Positions 8,574-17,662 are shown, counted from the first letter of the stretch. The stretch: DNA of 64,000 bases from Streptomyces sp. D2-8 (GCF_023184515.1 NZ_JAAHBP010000023.1:62001-126000), one strand, 5' to 3'. The notes: generated by a model not told the origin, from the sequence alone. Numbers and translations: made by a program.

Positions 8574-9146
8574 TCAGTTCTCCGGCCGCGAGGGGGAGTC
8601 CGAGGGCTCCCGGCCCTGCCGGCGCAGTCCCGCCTGCACCGCGCCGGCGAGGATCCGTGCCGCCACGCCCACCAGCAGCAGTCCGCCCGCCATCTGAATC
8701 ATCGTCAGCACCCGTCCGGTCTGGGAACGGGCCGTGATGTCGCCGTAGCCGACGGTGGCGAACGTCGTGAGCGTGAAGTACAGGGAGTCCGTCTTGGTCA
8801 ACGGCTCGCTGAACGAGCCCGGGGTCGTGTGTTCCAGCAGGAAGTAGGCGCCCGCAAAGAGCAGCAGGAACAGCGCCAGTGTCGTGGCCAGGGCCTCGAC
8901 GGCCTTCAGCCGGGGGTAGGGCGAGGTCACGATGGCCCGCACCTCCCACCAGAAGACCACGACCACCAGCAGCAGACCGCAGGCCAGCACTACCGAATCG
9001 CCGCTCGTGATGCGCCCGTCGAGGGGCAGCACGTAGTAGACCGTGACGAGCCCGGCCGCGATGAGCGCGGAGCGCGCGAGGGCCGAGACCGCCGCACGCC
9101 GGCGTCCCGGCCGCCGCCGGTACGGCACCTCTGCTGGATCGTCCAT
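8574..9146 (-). CDS. Two-pore-helix K+ channel family protein
   Basis: A 190-residue membrane protein with about four hydrophobic segments and a potassium-selectivity filter, TTFATVGYGD, between the last two. It corresponds to an Ion_trans_2/KcsA-type pore preceded by two extra membrane segments. There is no RCK or cyclic-nucleotide domain, and the C-terminal tail is short and charged. I chose ATG 9146 because GAGAG lies just upstream; a longer frame to 9194 is open but less likely. Ion conduction is inferred from the filter. It is the promoter-proximal gene of a two-gene operon with the DUF2252 protein. Confidence 0.88.
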   Translation of the reverse strand: MDDPAEVPYRRRPGRRRAAVSALARSALIAAGLVTVYYVLPLDGRITSGDSVVLACGLLLVVVVFWWEVRAIVTSPYPRLKAVEALATTLALFLLLFAGAYFLLEHTTPGSFSEPLTKTDSLYFTLTTFATVGYGDITARSQTGRVLTMIQMAGGLLLVGVAARILAGAVQAGLRRQGREPSDSPSRPEN

Positions 9147-9236
9147 CGCGCGTCTCTCGGTCTCGGTCCTGCCTCCGGCACTGGGGCGCCCCACAAGGCC
9201 TGCCCCACCACTTCAGCGCGCCGGCGCCTCATGCGG

Positions 9237-9254
9237 ATCACCCGCCGCGGGTGA
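9237..9254. promoter_or_regulatory. Palindromic operator-like site, copy 2
   Basis: TCACCCGC-C-GCGGGTGA (9238-9254) is a perfect 8-bp inverted repeat around one base, 91 bp upstream of the K+ channel start. The related 17-mer at 6463-6479 sits at nearly the same distance from the amidotransferase gene. It lies in the 355-bp divergent region between the channel operon and the small membrane protein gene, so it could serve either side. Confidence 0.4.
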
Positions 9255-9501
9255 GGCAGCCTGCCCGGGCCCCGGGCAGGCTGGGGTCGACGGGGACCGC
9301 CGCCGGGCGTGCACCGGGGACGGAGGACTGGTTCCCGGGGGGTGTGCGCGTCTGTGTCCTCGCTCGCGGCCGGACCGGGGCCGCCGGGATGCGGCCCTCT
9401 CGCAGGGCTGTCCGGGATCCGCTCCCGCGGCGCCCTACGGAACCCGGTCCCCCCACCTCCGGTCGCCGACCGCGCCGGACGCAGCAGAATCGAGGAGCAG
9501 G

Positions 9502-9918
9502 ATGACCGCCACACACCCTACGCACGGGCACTCGACGGCGAAGCGAGGCTGGGCCACCGGCATGATGGTCTTCGCGGCAGTCATGCTCATGATCACCGGG
9601 ATCCTGGCCGTCATGCGCGGCATCGCGGCGATCGCCGAGGACGACGTCTTCGTCACGACTCGCAACTACGTCTTCGCGTTCGACCTCACCGGCTGGGGCT
9701 GGATCCACCTCATGCTTGGCGTGGTCGCCGTGCTGGTCAGCATGGGGCTGTTCCAGGGGTCCGGCTGGGCGCGCGTCGTCGGCGTGGGCATCGCCGGACT
9801 CGTCATCATCGCCAACTTCGCCTCCCTGCCCGCCTATCCGGTCTGGTCCGTGGTGATGATCGCGATGTCCGGGTTCATCATCTGGGCCCTGTGCACCCCA
9901 CGCAAGGGTGACGCCTGA
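9502..9918 (+). CDS. Small four-helix membrane protein (DUF7144-like)
   Basis: A 138-residue integral membrane protein with four transmembrane helices, each about 20 residues, separated by short loops. The first helix is preceded by STAKRGWATGMMVFAA and the second by FDLTGWGWIHL, patterns I associate with small actinobacterial membrane proteins of the DUF7144 type. The ATG at 9502 has AGGAG 4 nt upstream, slightly short. The long frame running back to 9043 is a GC artefact. No function is known to me. Confidence 0.78.
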   Translation: MTATHPTHGHSTAKRGWATGMMVFAAVMLMITGILAVMRGIAAIAEDDVFVTTRNYVFAFDLTGWGWIHLMLGVVAVLVSMGLFQGSGWARVVGVGIAGLVIIANFASLPAYPVWSVVMIAMSGFIIWALCTPRKGDA

Positions 9919-9960
9919 CCCGTCCGGCCGTGCATGGCCCAGTTGTGCCCTGTCCCGCTC

Positions 9961-9987
9961 CAACTCGCCCGAACGGGCCAGGAGTTG
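9961..9987. terminator. Bidirectional hairpin between convergent genes
   Basis: GCCC-GAAC-GGGC (9967-9978) is enclosed by CAACT (9961-9965) and AGTTG (9983-9987). It sits in the 81-bp gap between the stops of the membrane-protein gene and the SpoIIE phosphatase gene, where a shared terminator is expected. Confidence 0.55.
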
Positions 9988-9999
9988 CGGACCGGGCAC

Positions 10000-12045
10000 T
10001 CAGGCGCGGGCGCGTACCAGCAGCAGGGCCACGTCGTCGTCGGGCTCGGGGCTCAGCGCGCTCAGGAGGCTGTCGCTGGCGCGTTGCAGGCTGGGCCCCG
10101 CGTTCTGGAGCAGGCGGGTCAGCGTGCTGAGGCCGGTGTCGATCGGCTCGGCGCGGTTCTCGACGAGCCCGTCCGTGTACAGGGCGAGCAGGGAGCCCGG
10201 GGTGAATTCCACCTCCACCGTGCCGAATTCCACGCCGCCGACCCCGAGCGGGACACCGCCCGGCACGTCGACGAGCTTCACACTGCCGTCCGCCCCGGCG
10301 AGCACCGGTGGCAGATGCCCGGCGCTGGACAGCTCGCAGGTGCCGCGCTTCAGGTCGCACACCGCGTACACGCACGTGGCGATCGCATCGCCGAGCGAGC
10401 CGGCGATGTCGTCGAGGTGCCGCAGCAGCTCGGCGGGCGGCAGGTCCAGCCGGGCCAGCGCCCGTGTCGCCGTGCTCAGCTGCCCCATGATCGCCGCGGC
10501 CTGGACGCCCTTGCCCATGACGTCCCCGACGACCAGCCCGGTGCGTCCCGGGCCCAGCGGCAGGACGTCGTACCAGTCGCCCCCGACCTCGCTGAGGGCC
10601 GGACGGTAGCGGGCGGCGATGTCCAGCCCCTCCCGCTCGGCGGGCGTGCTCGGGAGCAGGCTGCGCTGCAGGGTCAGGGCGGTGCCGCGTTCGCGGCCGT
10701 AGAGGCGGGCGTTGTCTATGCAGATCGCGGCGCGGGCGGCGAGTTCCGAGGCGAGCACCTGGTCCCGGTCGTCGAAGGGGCGCTCGCTGACCGTGCGGTA
10801 CAGCGAGAGCGTGCCGAGCACCTTGCCCCGGGCCATCAGAGGCAGCGCCAGGTAGGAGTGGGCGCCGGCCTCGTGCAGGGCCTGGGCGGCCCGTGAGTCC
10901 CGGGCCAGACGCCGCATCATCTTGCCGTCCACGCGCTCGACCAGGACCGGGCGGGCGCTGCGCACGCACTGCGTGATGATCCGCGACGAGCCGTACGTGG
11001 CCAGTTCGCCCACCGGGTCGGCGGCGTGGATGGCGTCGGTGGGGTAGCCGGCGGCGACGGCCAGCGCCCGGAACTCGGCCGGGGCGCCGCCCGACACGGG
11101 CGTGATGGTGCCGCTGGCCACGACCGACTCCAGGACGTCCACGGCGGCCAGGTCCGCGAGATGCGGCACGACCACGTCGGCCAGCTCCCGGGCGGTCTGC
11201 TGGAGGTCCAGCGTGGTGCCGATCTTCATCCCCGCGTCGGCGATCACCGACAGGTGCTGGCGCGCCTGCGCGACCTCGGCCGCGGCCTGCTGGCGCTCGG
11301 TGACGTCCAGCACGGCCATCGCGAGTCCGAGCACCCGGCCGTCGGTGTCCTCGATGCGGTGGTACGACTCCGAGTAGGCGCGGTCGTGTGCGTCCGCCGC
11401 CGTACGCCCGACGGTCTGCTGGTCGAGCAGGGGTCTGCCGGTCTCCAGGACGTGCCGCATCCGCTCCTCGATGGCCTCCACGTCCAGGTCCGGCAGCACC
11501 TCCCCGACCCGGCGCCCCAGCACGGCCTCCTCGGGCACGCCGTTGATCCGCTCCAGCGCGGGGTTGACCCCGACCCAGCGCAGGTCGTTGTCGAAGATCG
11601 CGATACCGAGCGGGGTCTGGTTGACGAGGCTGTGCGAGAGGGCGAGGTCGCGTTCCACCTTCCGTACGGTCGTCGCGTCCGTGGCGAGTCCCAGCAGGTG
11701 GGGCTGCCCCTCGGGGTCGAGGAGACGCATCGTACGGAACTCCACGGCCCGTTCGGTGCCGTCGCGGTGCCGCAGCGGGAAGACACCGGCCCAGCGGGCG
11801 CCCGTGCTGACCTGGGCGAACAGCTCCCTGCCACGGGGCCGGTTCTCGGGGGAGACCAGGAGGGTGTCGGCACGCTGCCGCAGGGCCTCCTCCGCGGTCC
11901 AGCCGAGCAGCTGCTCGATCTCGGGGCTCCACAGCGCGATGTGCCCGCCCGCGTCCAGGACCACGGCCGCGACCTTCAGCAGATCCAGCAGCCCACCGGG
12001 CGCGGCCGCGACGGCCTCGCGGTCCGAGGTCGCATACCCGTTCAT
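10000..12045 (-). CDS. PAS-PAS-GAF-SpoIIE PP2C phosphatase
   Basis: A 681-residue cytoplasmic Ser/Thr phosphatase of the SpoIIE/RsbU type. Two PAS domains occupy roughly residues 20-130 (LDAGGHIALWSPEIEQLLGW) and 138-255, a GAF domain 275-440, and the PP2C_SIG domain 460-680. Metal-binding Asp motifs VGGDWYD and VVGDVMGKG are intact, as is LYTDGLVE. Such proteins dephosphorylate anti-anti-sigma factors in response to a ligand or redox signal sensed by PAS/GAF. No HATPase kinase domain is present, in contrast to the homologue at 44424. The ATG has AGGAG 8 nt upstream. No sigma or anti-sigma genes adjoin it. Confidence 0.93.
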   Translation of the reverse strand: MNGYATSDREAVAAAPGGLLDLLKVAAVVLDAGGHIALWSPEIEQLLGWTAEEALRQRADTLLVSPENRPRGRELFAQVSTGARWAGVFPLRHRDGTERAVEFRTMRLLDPEGQPHLLGLATDATTVRKVERDLALSHSLVNQTPLGIAIFDNDLRWVGVNPALERINGVPEEAVLGRRVGEVLPDLDVEAIEERMRHVLETGRPLLDQQTVGRTAADAHDRAYSESYHRIEDTDGRVLGLAMAVLDVTERQQAAAEVAQARQHLSVIADAGMKIGTTLDLQQTARELADVVVPHLADLAAVDVLESVVASGTITPVSGGAPAEFRALAVAAGYPTDAIHAADPVGELATYGSSRIITQCVRSARPVLVERVDGKMMRRLARDSRAAQALHEAGAHSYLALPLMARGKVLGTLSLYRTVSERPFDDRDQVLASELAARAAICIDNARLYGRERGTALTLQRSLLPSTPAEREGLDIAARYRPALSEVGGDWYDVLPLGPGRTGLVVGDVMGKGVQAAAIMGQLSTATRALARLDLPPAELLRHLDDIAGSLGDAIATCVYAVCDLKRGTCELSSAGHLPPVLAGADGSVKLVDVPGGVPLGVGGVEFGTVEVEFTPGSLLALYTDGLVENRAEPIDTGLSTLTRLLQNAGPSLQRASDSLLSALSPEPDDDVALLLVRARA

Positions 12046-12197
12046 GCGAGCCGCTCCTTCCGGCGCGGCAAAGGTACCGCCATGATCTGTTGCGCAGGCT
12101 GTCCGATGAGGTCACATTACGGTCGGAGGAGGCGCACTGTCGCGCTGAAATGACAAAAAACGGCGGGTCGGCACCTGCGGTGGGAAGGAGCGGCATC

Positions 12198-13028
12198 GTG
12201 GGGGACTGGACACTGCGGGAGAGCCTGGACACCGCGTCGGGGACCGTGCGCTGGGACCGGTTCGGGGACCCCGGCGGCGAGCCGGTGGTGCTGCTGCACG
12301 GGACGCCCTTCTCGTCGTACGTGTGGCACGAGATCGCACCCGCCCTCGCCGGCGTCGGGCACCACGTGCACGTCTGGGACATGGCGGGCTACGGCACCTC
12401 CGGCATGCACCCCGGCCAGGACGTCTCGCTGGGCGCCCAGGGCCGGATCCTCGCCGAGCTGCTCGCGCACTGGGGGCTTCGGGAGCCGTCCGTGATCGCC
12501 CACGACTTCGGCGGGTGCGTGGCACTGCGTGCCCACCTCCTGCACGGCGCCCGCTACCGGCGGCTCGCGCTGGTCGACCCGGTGGCCCTGAAGCCCTGGG
12601 GTTCCCCCTTCTTCCGGCTGGTCGGCGAGCACAGCCAGGTGTTCGAGCAGCTCCCGGCAGCGCTGCACGAGGCCCTGGTGCGCGAGTACGTCTCCTCCGC
12701 CAGTCACCTCGGCCTGCGCCCCGCCACGCTCGACGCGCTGGTCGGGCCCTGGACGGGGGAGCAGGGCCAGGCCGCCTTCTACCGGCAGATCGCGCAGGCC
12801 GACCAGCGCTACACCGACGAGATCCAGCCGCTCTACCCGACAATCGACCTGCCCGTCACGGTGTGCTGGGGCACGGAGGACACCTGGATCCCCTTCGCCA
12901 GGGGGCAGGAGCTCGCCGCCCTGATCCCGGGCGCGCGGCTGGTGCCGGTCCCGGAGGCCGGTCATCTCGTCCCGCTGGACGCGCCGGCCCGGCTGACGAG
13001 CACGTTGCTCGCCTTCCTCACGGCCTGA
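12198..13028 (+). CDS. Alpha/beta hydrolase with Asp nucleophile
   Basis: A 276-residue alpha/beta hydrolase. The oxyanion motif LLHGTPFSS, the nucleophile elbow IAHDFGG, and the late EAGHLVP His are visible. The elbow carries Asp rather than Ser, which is the haloalkane dehalogenase/epoxide hydrolase arrangement, not an esterase. GTG 12198 is chosen because GGAAGGAG ends 7 nt upstream; the frame is open for 36 codons more but without a better start. It is transcribed divergently from the SpoIIE phosphatase gene. The exact substrate cannot be read from the sequence. Confidence 0.85.
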   Translation: MGDWTLRESLDTASGTVRWDRFGDPGGEPVVLLHGTPFSSYVWHEIAPALAGVGHHVHVWDMAGYGTSGMHPGQDVSLGAQGRILAELLAHWGLREPSVIAHDFGGCVALRAHLLHGARYRRLALVDPVALKPWGSPFFRLVGEHSQVFEQLPAALHEALVREYVSSASHLGLRPATLDALVGPWTGEQGQAAFYRQIAQADQRYTDEIQPLYPTIDLPVTVCWGTEDTWIPFARGQELAALIPGARLVPVPEAGHLVPLDAPARLTSTLLAFLTA

Positions 13029-13081
13029 GCGCCGTCCGACACCGGGGAACCATCAGGACCGCACAAAGTCCGACGAGATCA

Positions 13082-13110
13082 TTGCTTCGTTTGTGTTCGA
13101 GTCCTAGGGT
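13082..13110 (+). promoter_or_regulatory. Predicted promoter of the beta-galactosidase gene
   Basis: TTGCTT (13082-13087), a 17-bp spacer and TAGGGT (13105-13110) form a good vegetative (HrdB-type) promoter. It would give a leader of about 135 nt before the ATG at 13252. Confidence 0.5.
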
Positions 13111-13147
13111 GTGCCTGCTCAGCAGTTGCTCCGTCACCGTCAGTTGC

Positions 13148-13195
13148 GGGCGTCCCAACAGAAACACCCATCAGTAAGGGGTGGTTGGGCGTCCC
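13148..13195. repeat. Repeats in the beta-galactosidase leader
   Basis: GGGCGTCCC occurs twice in direct orientation (13148-13156 and 13187-13195) in the predicted 5' leader. Between the copies, CACCC (13165-13169) can pair with GGGTG (13179-13183). This could be a binding site for a sugar-responsive regulator or simply leader structure. Confidence 0.3.
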
Positions 13196-13251
13196 CTCTG
13201 ACATGCCCTCAGTCCGTGCAGCACCCTGTCGAACCGAGGAAGGCCACGGTC

Positions 13252-16200
13252 ATGCCGCACCCGCACTCGCACCCCTCTCCCGCCGACCGGCCGGTCGTCA
13301 GCCGTCGCCGACTGCTGGAGTCAGGAGCCGCCGTGCTCGGCGCGCTCGCCCTGTCCGCGTCGCCCGCCGCGGCGCACGCGGCCGGCCGGCGCCCGGCGGC
13401 GGACGGGCCTCCGGAGTGGAACGACGGCCTGAGTGTGTACCGGGTGGGCACCGAGCCACCGCACACCACCCTCATGCCCTACGCGGACCTCGGACAGGCG
13501 CTCAAGGGCGACCGCGAGCGCTCGCCGTACCGCCTGAGCCTCGACGGCACCTGGAAATTCGCCTACGTGGACCGCCCCGACGACCGGGACACCGACTTCC
13601 ACCGCACCGACGTCGACGACTCGGGCTGGGACACCATCCCCGTGCCCTCGGCCTGGCAGATGCACGGCTACGACTTCCCGATCTACGTCAACATCACCTA
13701 CCCCTGGTGGGGTCCCAACGGCGGTGGCGAGGAAACCCAGCCGCCGGCCGCCCCGACCCGCTACAACCCCGTCGGCCAGTACCGCCGCACGTTCACGCTG
13801 CCGCGCAACTGGTCCGGCCGCCGCACCTTCCTGCACTTCGAGGGCGTCAAGTCCGCCCACTACGTGTGGATCAACGGCGAGTTGGTGGGTTACCACGAGG
13901 ACTCCTACACCTCCGCCGAGTACGACATCACCCGTCACCTCAAGCCGGGCACCAACCAGATCGCCGTCGAGGTCTATCGCTACTCCGACGCGGAGTGGCT
14001 GGAGGACCAGGACATGATCCGGCTGAGCGGCATCTTCCGCTCGGTGCACCTGTACTCCACGCCGAACGTGCACCTGCGCGACTTCCGCCTGGACACCCCG
14101 CTCGGCGACGGCTACACCTCCGCCGAGCTCGAGGTCACCGCGCACGTCCGCGACTACGGCGGCGAGGGCGCGGGCCGCTACACCGTCGAGACCCAGCTCT
14201 ACGACGCGCGCGGCCACGCCGTCTGGTCCCGGCCCCTGAACCGGTCCGTCGACGTCCCCGACGGCGACGAGGCGACGGTCGAGGCGTCCAGAGCCGTCCC
14301 CTCGCCGAAGCTGTGGTCGGCCGAGCACCCGAACCTCTACACCGCCGTGCTCCGCCTGCGCGACCCGGCAGGCAAGGTGGTCGAGACCCTCTCGCACCGG
14401 GTCGGCTTCCGCGAGTTCGCGCTGAAGGACGGCCTGATGCGCATCAACGGAAAGCCGGTCTCCCTGCGCGGCGTCAACCGGCACGAGATGCACCCCGTCA
14501 CCGGCTCGGCACTCACTCGCGCGCAGATGGTCGAGGACATCGAGATCATCAAGCGGCTCAACATCAACAGCGTCCGCACCTCGCACTACCCCAACAACCC
14601 GCTGTGGCTCGAACTCGCCGACGAGTACGGCCTGTACCTCGTGGACGAGACCAACCTCGAGACCCACGGCATCCGCGACAAGTTCCCCGGCAGCGGCCAC
14701 CCGGAGTGGACCGAGGCGTGCGTGGTGCGCGCCCAGAACATGGTCCACCGCGACAAGAACCACGCCTCGGTGGTCATCTGGTCCCTCGGCAACGAGGCCG
14801 GCGGCGGCACCACCTTCAACGCCATGTACGACTGGATCCGCGGCTACGACCCCACGCGCGTCATCCAGTACGAGGGCGACGACCGCCCGGGCATCAGCGA
14901 CATCCGCTCCGAGATGTACGACAGCCCGCAGCGGGTCGAGCAGCGCGCCAAGGACACGAGCGACACCCGGCCGTACGTGATGATCGAGTACTCCCACGGC
15001 ATGGGGAACTCCAACGGCAACTTCAAGAAGTACTGGGACATCGTCCGCCGCCACGACGTCCTCCAGGGCGGCTGGATCTGGGACTTCGTCGACCAGGCCC
15101 TGCGCCGGCCCACCCCGTCCCGCAAGCTGCTGACCGAGTCCGGCCCGGGCTCGCTGCGCGGCGAGGTCATCGCGCCCGCCGGCACCTTCGACCGCGCCAA
15201 GGGCATCTCCGGCGGCACCGTCTTCCCCCGCGACTCCCGCCTCGACCTCACGGGCTCCCTCACGCTGGAGGCCTGGGTCACCCCGCACGTGACCGGCTTC
15301 CACCAGCCGATCATCGCCAAGGGCGACACCCAGTACGCCCTCAAGCAGACGGACAAGAACCTGGAGTTCTTCATCCACGGCGGCGGCCAGTGGGTCACCG
15401 CGAGCTGGGCGCTGCCCGACGGCTGGACCGGCAGGGAACACCACATCGCCGGTGTCTTCGACGCCGACGCCGGCACGCTCACCCTGTACGTCGACGGCCA
15501 GGTGCGCGGCACCCGGACCACCACCCGGCGCCCCGCCGACAACACCGCCTCCCTGTCACTCGCCACCGACATCGACAACCCGACCCGGGAGTTCAGCGGC
15601 ACCATCCGCCGCGCCCGCGTGTACGCCCGCGCCCTGAGCGCCGCGGAACTGGCCTCGGAGACGCGCAAGCCGGGCGACGAGGGCGTGCGTTTCTGGTTCG
15701 ACGCGGCCACCGTCGGCCTCACCGAGAAGCGCCCGCGCGACAAGACGTTCTACGCCTACGGCGGCGACTGGGGCGACAACCCCAACGACGGCGCCTTCTG
15801 CGGAAACGGCATCGTCACCGCCGACCGCGGCCTCACCGGCAAGTCCGCCGAGGTCAAGCAGATCTACCAGGCCGTCAACGCCACCCCGGCCTCGGGCGGT
15901 CCCGGCGCCGTCAAGCTCACCAACGAGTACTTGTTCACCAACCTCCGCGAGTTCGACGGCCGTTGGTCCCTCGTCGCCGACGGCAAGGTCGTCCAGCGCG
16001 GCCGGCTGACCCGCGACCAGCTGAACGTCGCACCGCTGAGCAGCAAGGACATCAGGATCCCGGTGCGGCTCCCGGCAAACCCCGAGCCCGGCACGGAGTA
16101 CTTCCTCCAGCTCTCCTTCACCACCAGGGAAGCCACCCGGTGGGCCAAGGCCGGCTTCGAGGTGGCCAAGCAGCAACTCGCCCTCGACGCGGGCGGCCCG

Positions 16201-17148
16201 GCCGTGAAGCCCGCGCCGCTGCGAACCGTGCCCGCCCTCAGCCACACCGACGGGGACGAGATTGTCACCGTGAAGGGCAAGGGCTTCGCCGTCACCGTCG
16301 ACAAGAGCACCGGAATCATCACCTCCTACGAGGCGGGCGGCATCCGGCTCATCACCTCCGGACCCGTCCCGAACTTCTGGCGGGCGCCCACCGACAACGA
16401 CCGGGGCAACGGTCAGCACACCCGCAACCAGACGTGGCGCGACGCCGGAGCGAAGCGGAAGGTGGCAGACGTACGGGTGCGGCCCCTGGACGACCGGGCC
16501 GTCGAGGTCACCGTCACCGGCACGCTGCCCACCGGCACGGAGTCCACGTACAGCACGACGTACACGGTCTTCGGCAACGGCGAGATCAAGGTCGACAACA
16601 CCCTGCACCCGGGCGCGGCGAACCTGCCCTACATCCCGGAGGTCGGCACCCTGCTGTTCCTGCCGAGGAGCCTGGACCGGCTGCACTACTACGGCCGGGG
16701 CCCCGAGGAGAACATGTGGGACCGCAACAACGCCACCGACGTGGGCCTGTACTCCGGCACCGTCTCCGGGCAGTGGACCCCGTACCTGCGCCCCCAGGAG
16801 AACGGCAACAAGACCGACGTCCGCTGGGCGGCGCTGACCGACGGCAGGGGGCGCGGACTGCTCGTGTCCGGTGAGCCGCTGCTGGAGGTGAACGCCTCGC
16901 ACTTCACCCCCGAGGACCTGTCCGTCGGGGCCCGCCACGACTACCAGCTCACCCCTCGGGACGCGGTGGTCCTGCGGCTCAACCACCGCCAGATGGGCGT
17001 GGGCGGCGACAACAGCTGGGGCGCGCACACGCATGACGAGTTCAAGCTGCTTGCCGGCCGCGACTACGCGTACACCTACCGGCTGCGGCCGCTCACGCGC
17101 GTGAGCGAGGCGATGGAGGCCTCGCGACGGCCGACCGCCGGCGCGTAG
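13252..17148 (+). CDS. Secreted GH2 beta-galactosidase with LamG insert
   Basis: A 1298-residue glycoside hydrolase family 2 enzyme of the LacZ type. A twin-arginine signal (SRRRLLESGAAVLGALALS, about residues 21-40) indicates Tat export. The sugar-binding and Ig-like domains run from about 60 to 390, and the TIM barrel follows. Catalytic acid Glu515 sits in WSLGNEAGGG and nucleophile Glu579 in IEYSHGMGN. At about residues 645-800 a LamG/concanavalin-like domain interrupts the normal LacZ layout, and the beta-galactosidase small domain (NFWRAPTDNDRGNG) fills 1000-1290. GAGGAAGG lies 8 nt before the ATG. Export plus a lectin-like insert suggests a polymeric galactoside substrate. Confidence 0.93.
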   Translation: MPHPHSHPSPADRPVVSRRRLLESGAAVLGALALSASPAAAHAAGRRPAADGPPEWNDGLSVYRVGTEPPHTTLMPYADLGQALKGDRERSPYRLSLDGTWKFAYVDRPDDRDTDFHRTDVDDSGWDTIPVPSAWQMHGYDFPIYVNITYPWWGPNGGGEETQPPAAPTRYNPVGQYRRTFTLPRNWSGRRTFLHFEGVKSAHYVWINGELVGYHEDSYTSAEYDITRHLKPGTNQIAVEVYRYSDAEWLEDQDMIRLSGIFRSVHLYSTPNVHLRDFRLDTPLGDGYTSAELEVTAHVRDYGGEGAGRYTVETQLYDARGHAVWSRPLNRSVDVPDGDEATVEASRAVPSPKLWSAEHPNLYTAVLRLRDPAGKVVETLSHRVGFREFALKDGLMRINGKPVSLRGVNRHEMHPVTGSALTRAQMVEDIEIIKRLNINSVRTSHYPNNPLWLELADEYGLYLVDETNLETHGIRDKFPGSGHPEWTEACVVRAQNMVHRDKNHASVVIWSLGNEAGGGTTFNAMYDWIRGYDPTRVIQYEGDDRPGISDIRSEMYDSPQRVEQRAKDTSDTRPYVMIEYSHGMGNSNGNFKKYWDIVRRHDVLQGGWIWDFVDQALRRPTPSRKLLTESGPGSLRGEVIAPAGTFDRAKGISGGTVFPRDSRLDLTGSLTLEAWVTPHVTGFHQPIIAKGDTQYALKQTDKNLEFFIHGGGQWVTASWALPDGWTGREHHIAGVFDADAGTLTLYVDGQVRGTRTTTRRPADNTASLSLATDIDNPTREFSGTIRRARVYARALSAAELASETRKPGDEGVRFWFDAATVGLTEKRPRDKTFYAYGGDWGDNPNDGAFCGNGIVTADRGLTGKSAEVKQIYQAVNATPASGGPGAVKLTNEYLFTNLREFDGRWSLVADGKVVQRGRLTRDQLNVAPLSSKDIRIPVRLPANPEPGTEYFLQLSFTTREATRWAKAGFEVAKQQLALDAGGPAVKPAPLRTVPALSHTDGDEIVTVKGKGFAVTVDKSTGIITSYEAGGIRLITSGPVPNFWRAPTDNDRGNGQHTRNQTWRDAGAKRKVADVRVRPLDDRAVEVTVTGTLPTGTESTYSTTYTVFGNGEIKVDNTLHPGAANLPYIPEVGTLLFLPRSLDRLHYYGRGPEENMWDRNNATDVGLYSGTVSGQWTPYLRPQENGNKTDVRWAALTDGRGRGLLVSGEPLLEVNASHFTPEDLSVGARHDYQLTPRDAVVLRLNHRQMGVGGDNSWGAHTHDEFKLLAGRDYAYTYRLRPLTRVSEAMEASRRPTAGA

Positions 17149-17168
17149 ACCGGGTCAGCGGCGCCGCC

Positions 17169-17531
17169 TCAGTCGGCGGCGTCGCTGATGCCCAGGCGCA
17201 GATGCTCCACGTGGTACACGGCCTGGTCGAGCAGTTCGGCGACATGGTGGTCGTGCAGCGCGTAGACCACCGAACGGCCCTGCCGCTCACCCACGACCAG
17301 GCCCAGATTGCGCAGCAGCCGCAGCTGGTGCGAGCAGGCCGACTGCTCCATGCCCACCTCGGCGGCCAACTCCGTGGCCGGCAGGGGGCCTTCGCGCAGC
17401 CGCGCCAGGATCAGCAGCCGGGACGGTGTGGACAGGGCCTGGAGCGTGGTGGCGACCTTCGCGACGTTGTCGGCGTCCAGGCGTACGCGCGCGCCGGCGT
17501 CCTGCACGGGGGTGACGGCTCCATGACCCAT
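17169..17531 (-). CDS. ArsR/SmtB metal sensor, CzrA/NmtR type
   Basis: A 120-residue winged-helix repressor. The recognition region is ELAAEVGMEQSACSHQLRLL (about 54-73). The last helix carries Asp94, His96, His107 and His110 in the spacing D-x-H-x10-H-x2-H, which is the alpha5 zinc/cobalt/nickel site of CzrA and NmtR; the alpha3 cysteine site of ArsR/SmtB is absent. This predicts derepression by Zn, Co or Ni. An ATGAA-N6-TTCAT operator lies just upstream. No metal exporter gene adjoins it, so besides itself the target must be elsewhere. ATG 17531 is preferred; an in-frame ATG at 17561 would abut the operator. Confidence 0.9.
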   Translation of the reverse strand: MGHGAVTPVQDAGARVRLDADNVAKVATTLQALSTPSRLLILARLREGPLPATELAAEVGMEQSACSHQLRLLRNLGLVVGERQGRSVVYALHDHHVAELLDQAVYHVEHLRLGISDAAD

Positions 17532-17561
17532 GACGTCATCGTACCGGCCCCGCACGAACAC

Positions 17562-17577
17562 ATGAATGAATCTTCAT
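17562..17577 (-). promoter_or_regulatory. ArsR-type operator
   Basis: ATGAA-N6-TTCAT, an inverted repeat matching the TGAA-N6-TTCA core of known ArsR/SmtB/CzrA operators, lies 31 bp upstream of the sensor start and between it and the divergent repair gene. It most likely mediates autoregulation. It also sits about 85 bp upstream of the AdaA-AlkA start, so an effect there is conceivable. Confidence 0.6.
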
Positions 17578-17662
17578 CTGTCCCGGTGGGGTGGTGGGGC
17601 GTGGGCACGTCGATGTCGGATTCTCGCCAGCCCCGCACCGCCCGGTGCCCGATCCTGGACGC

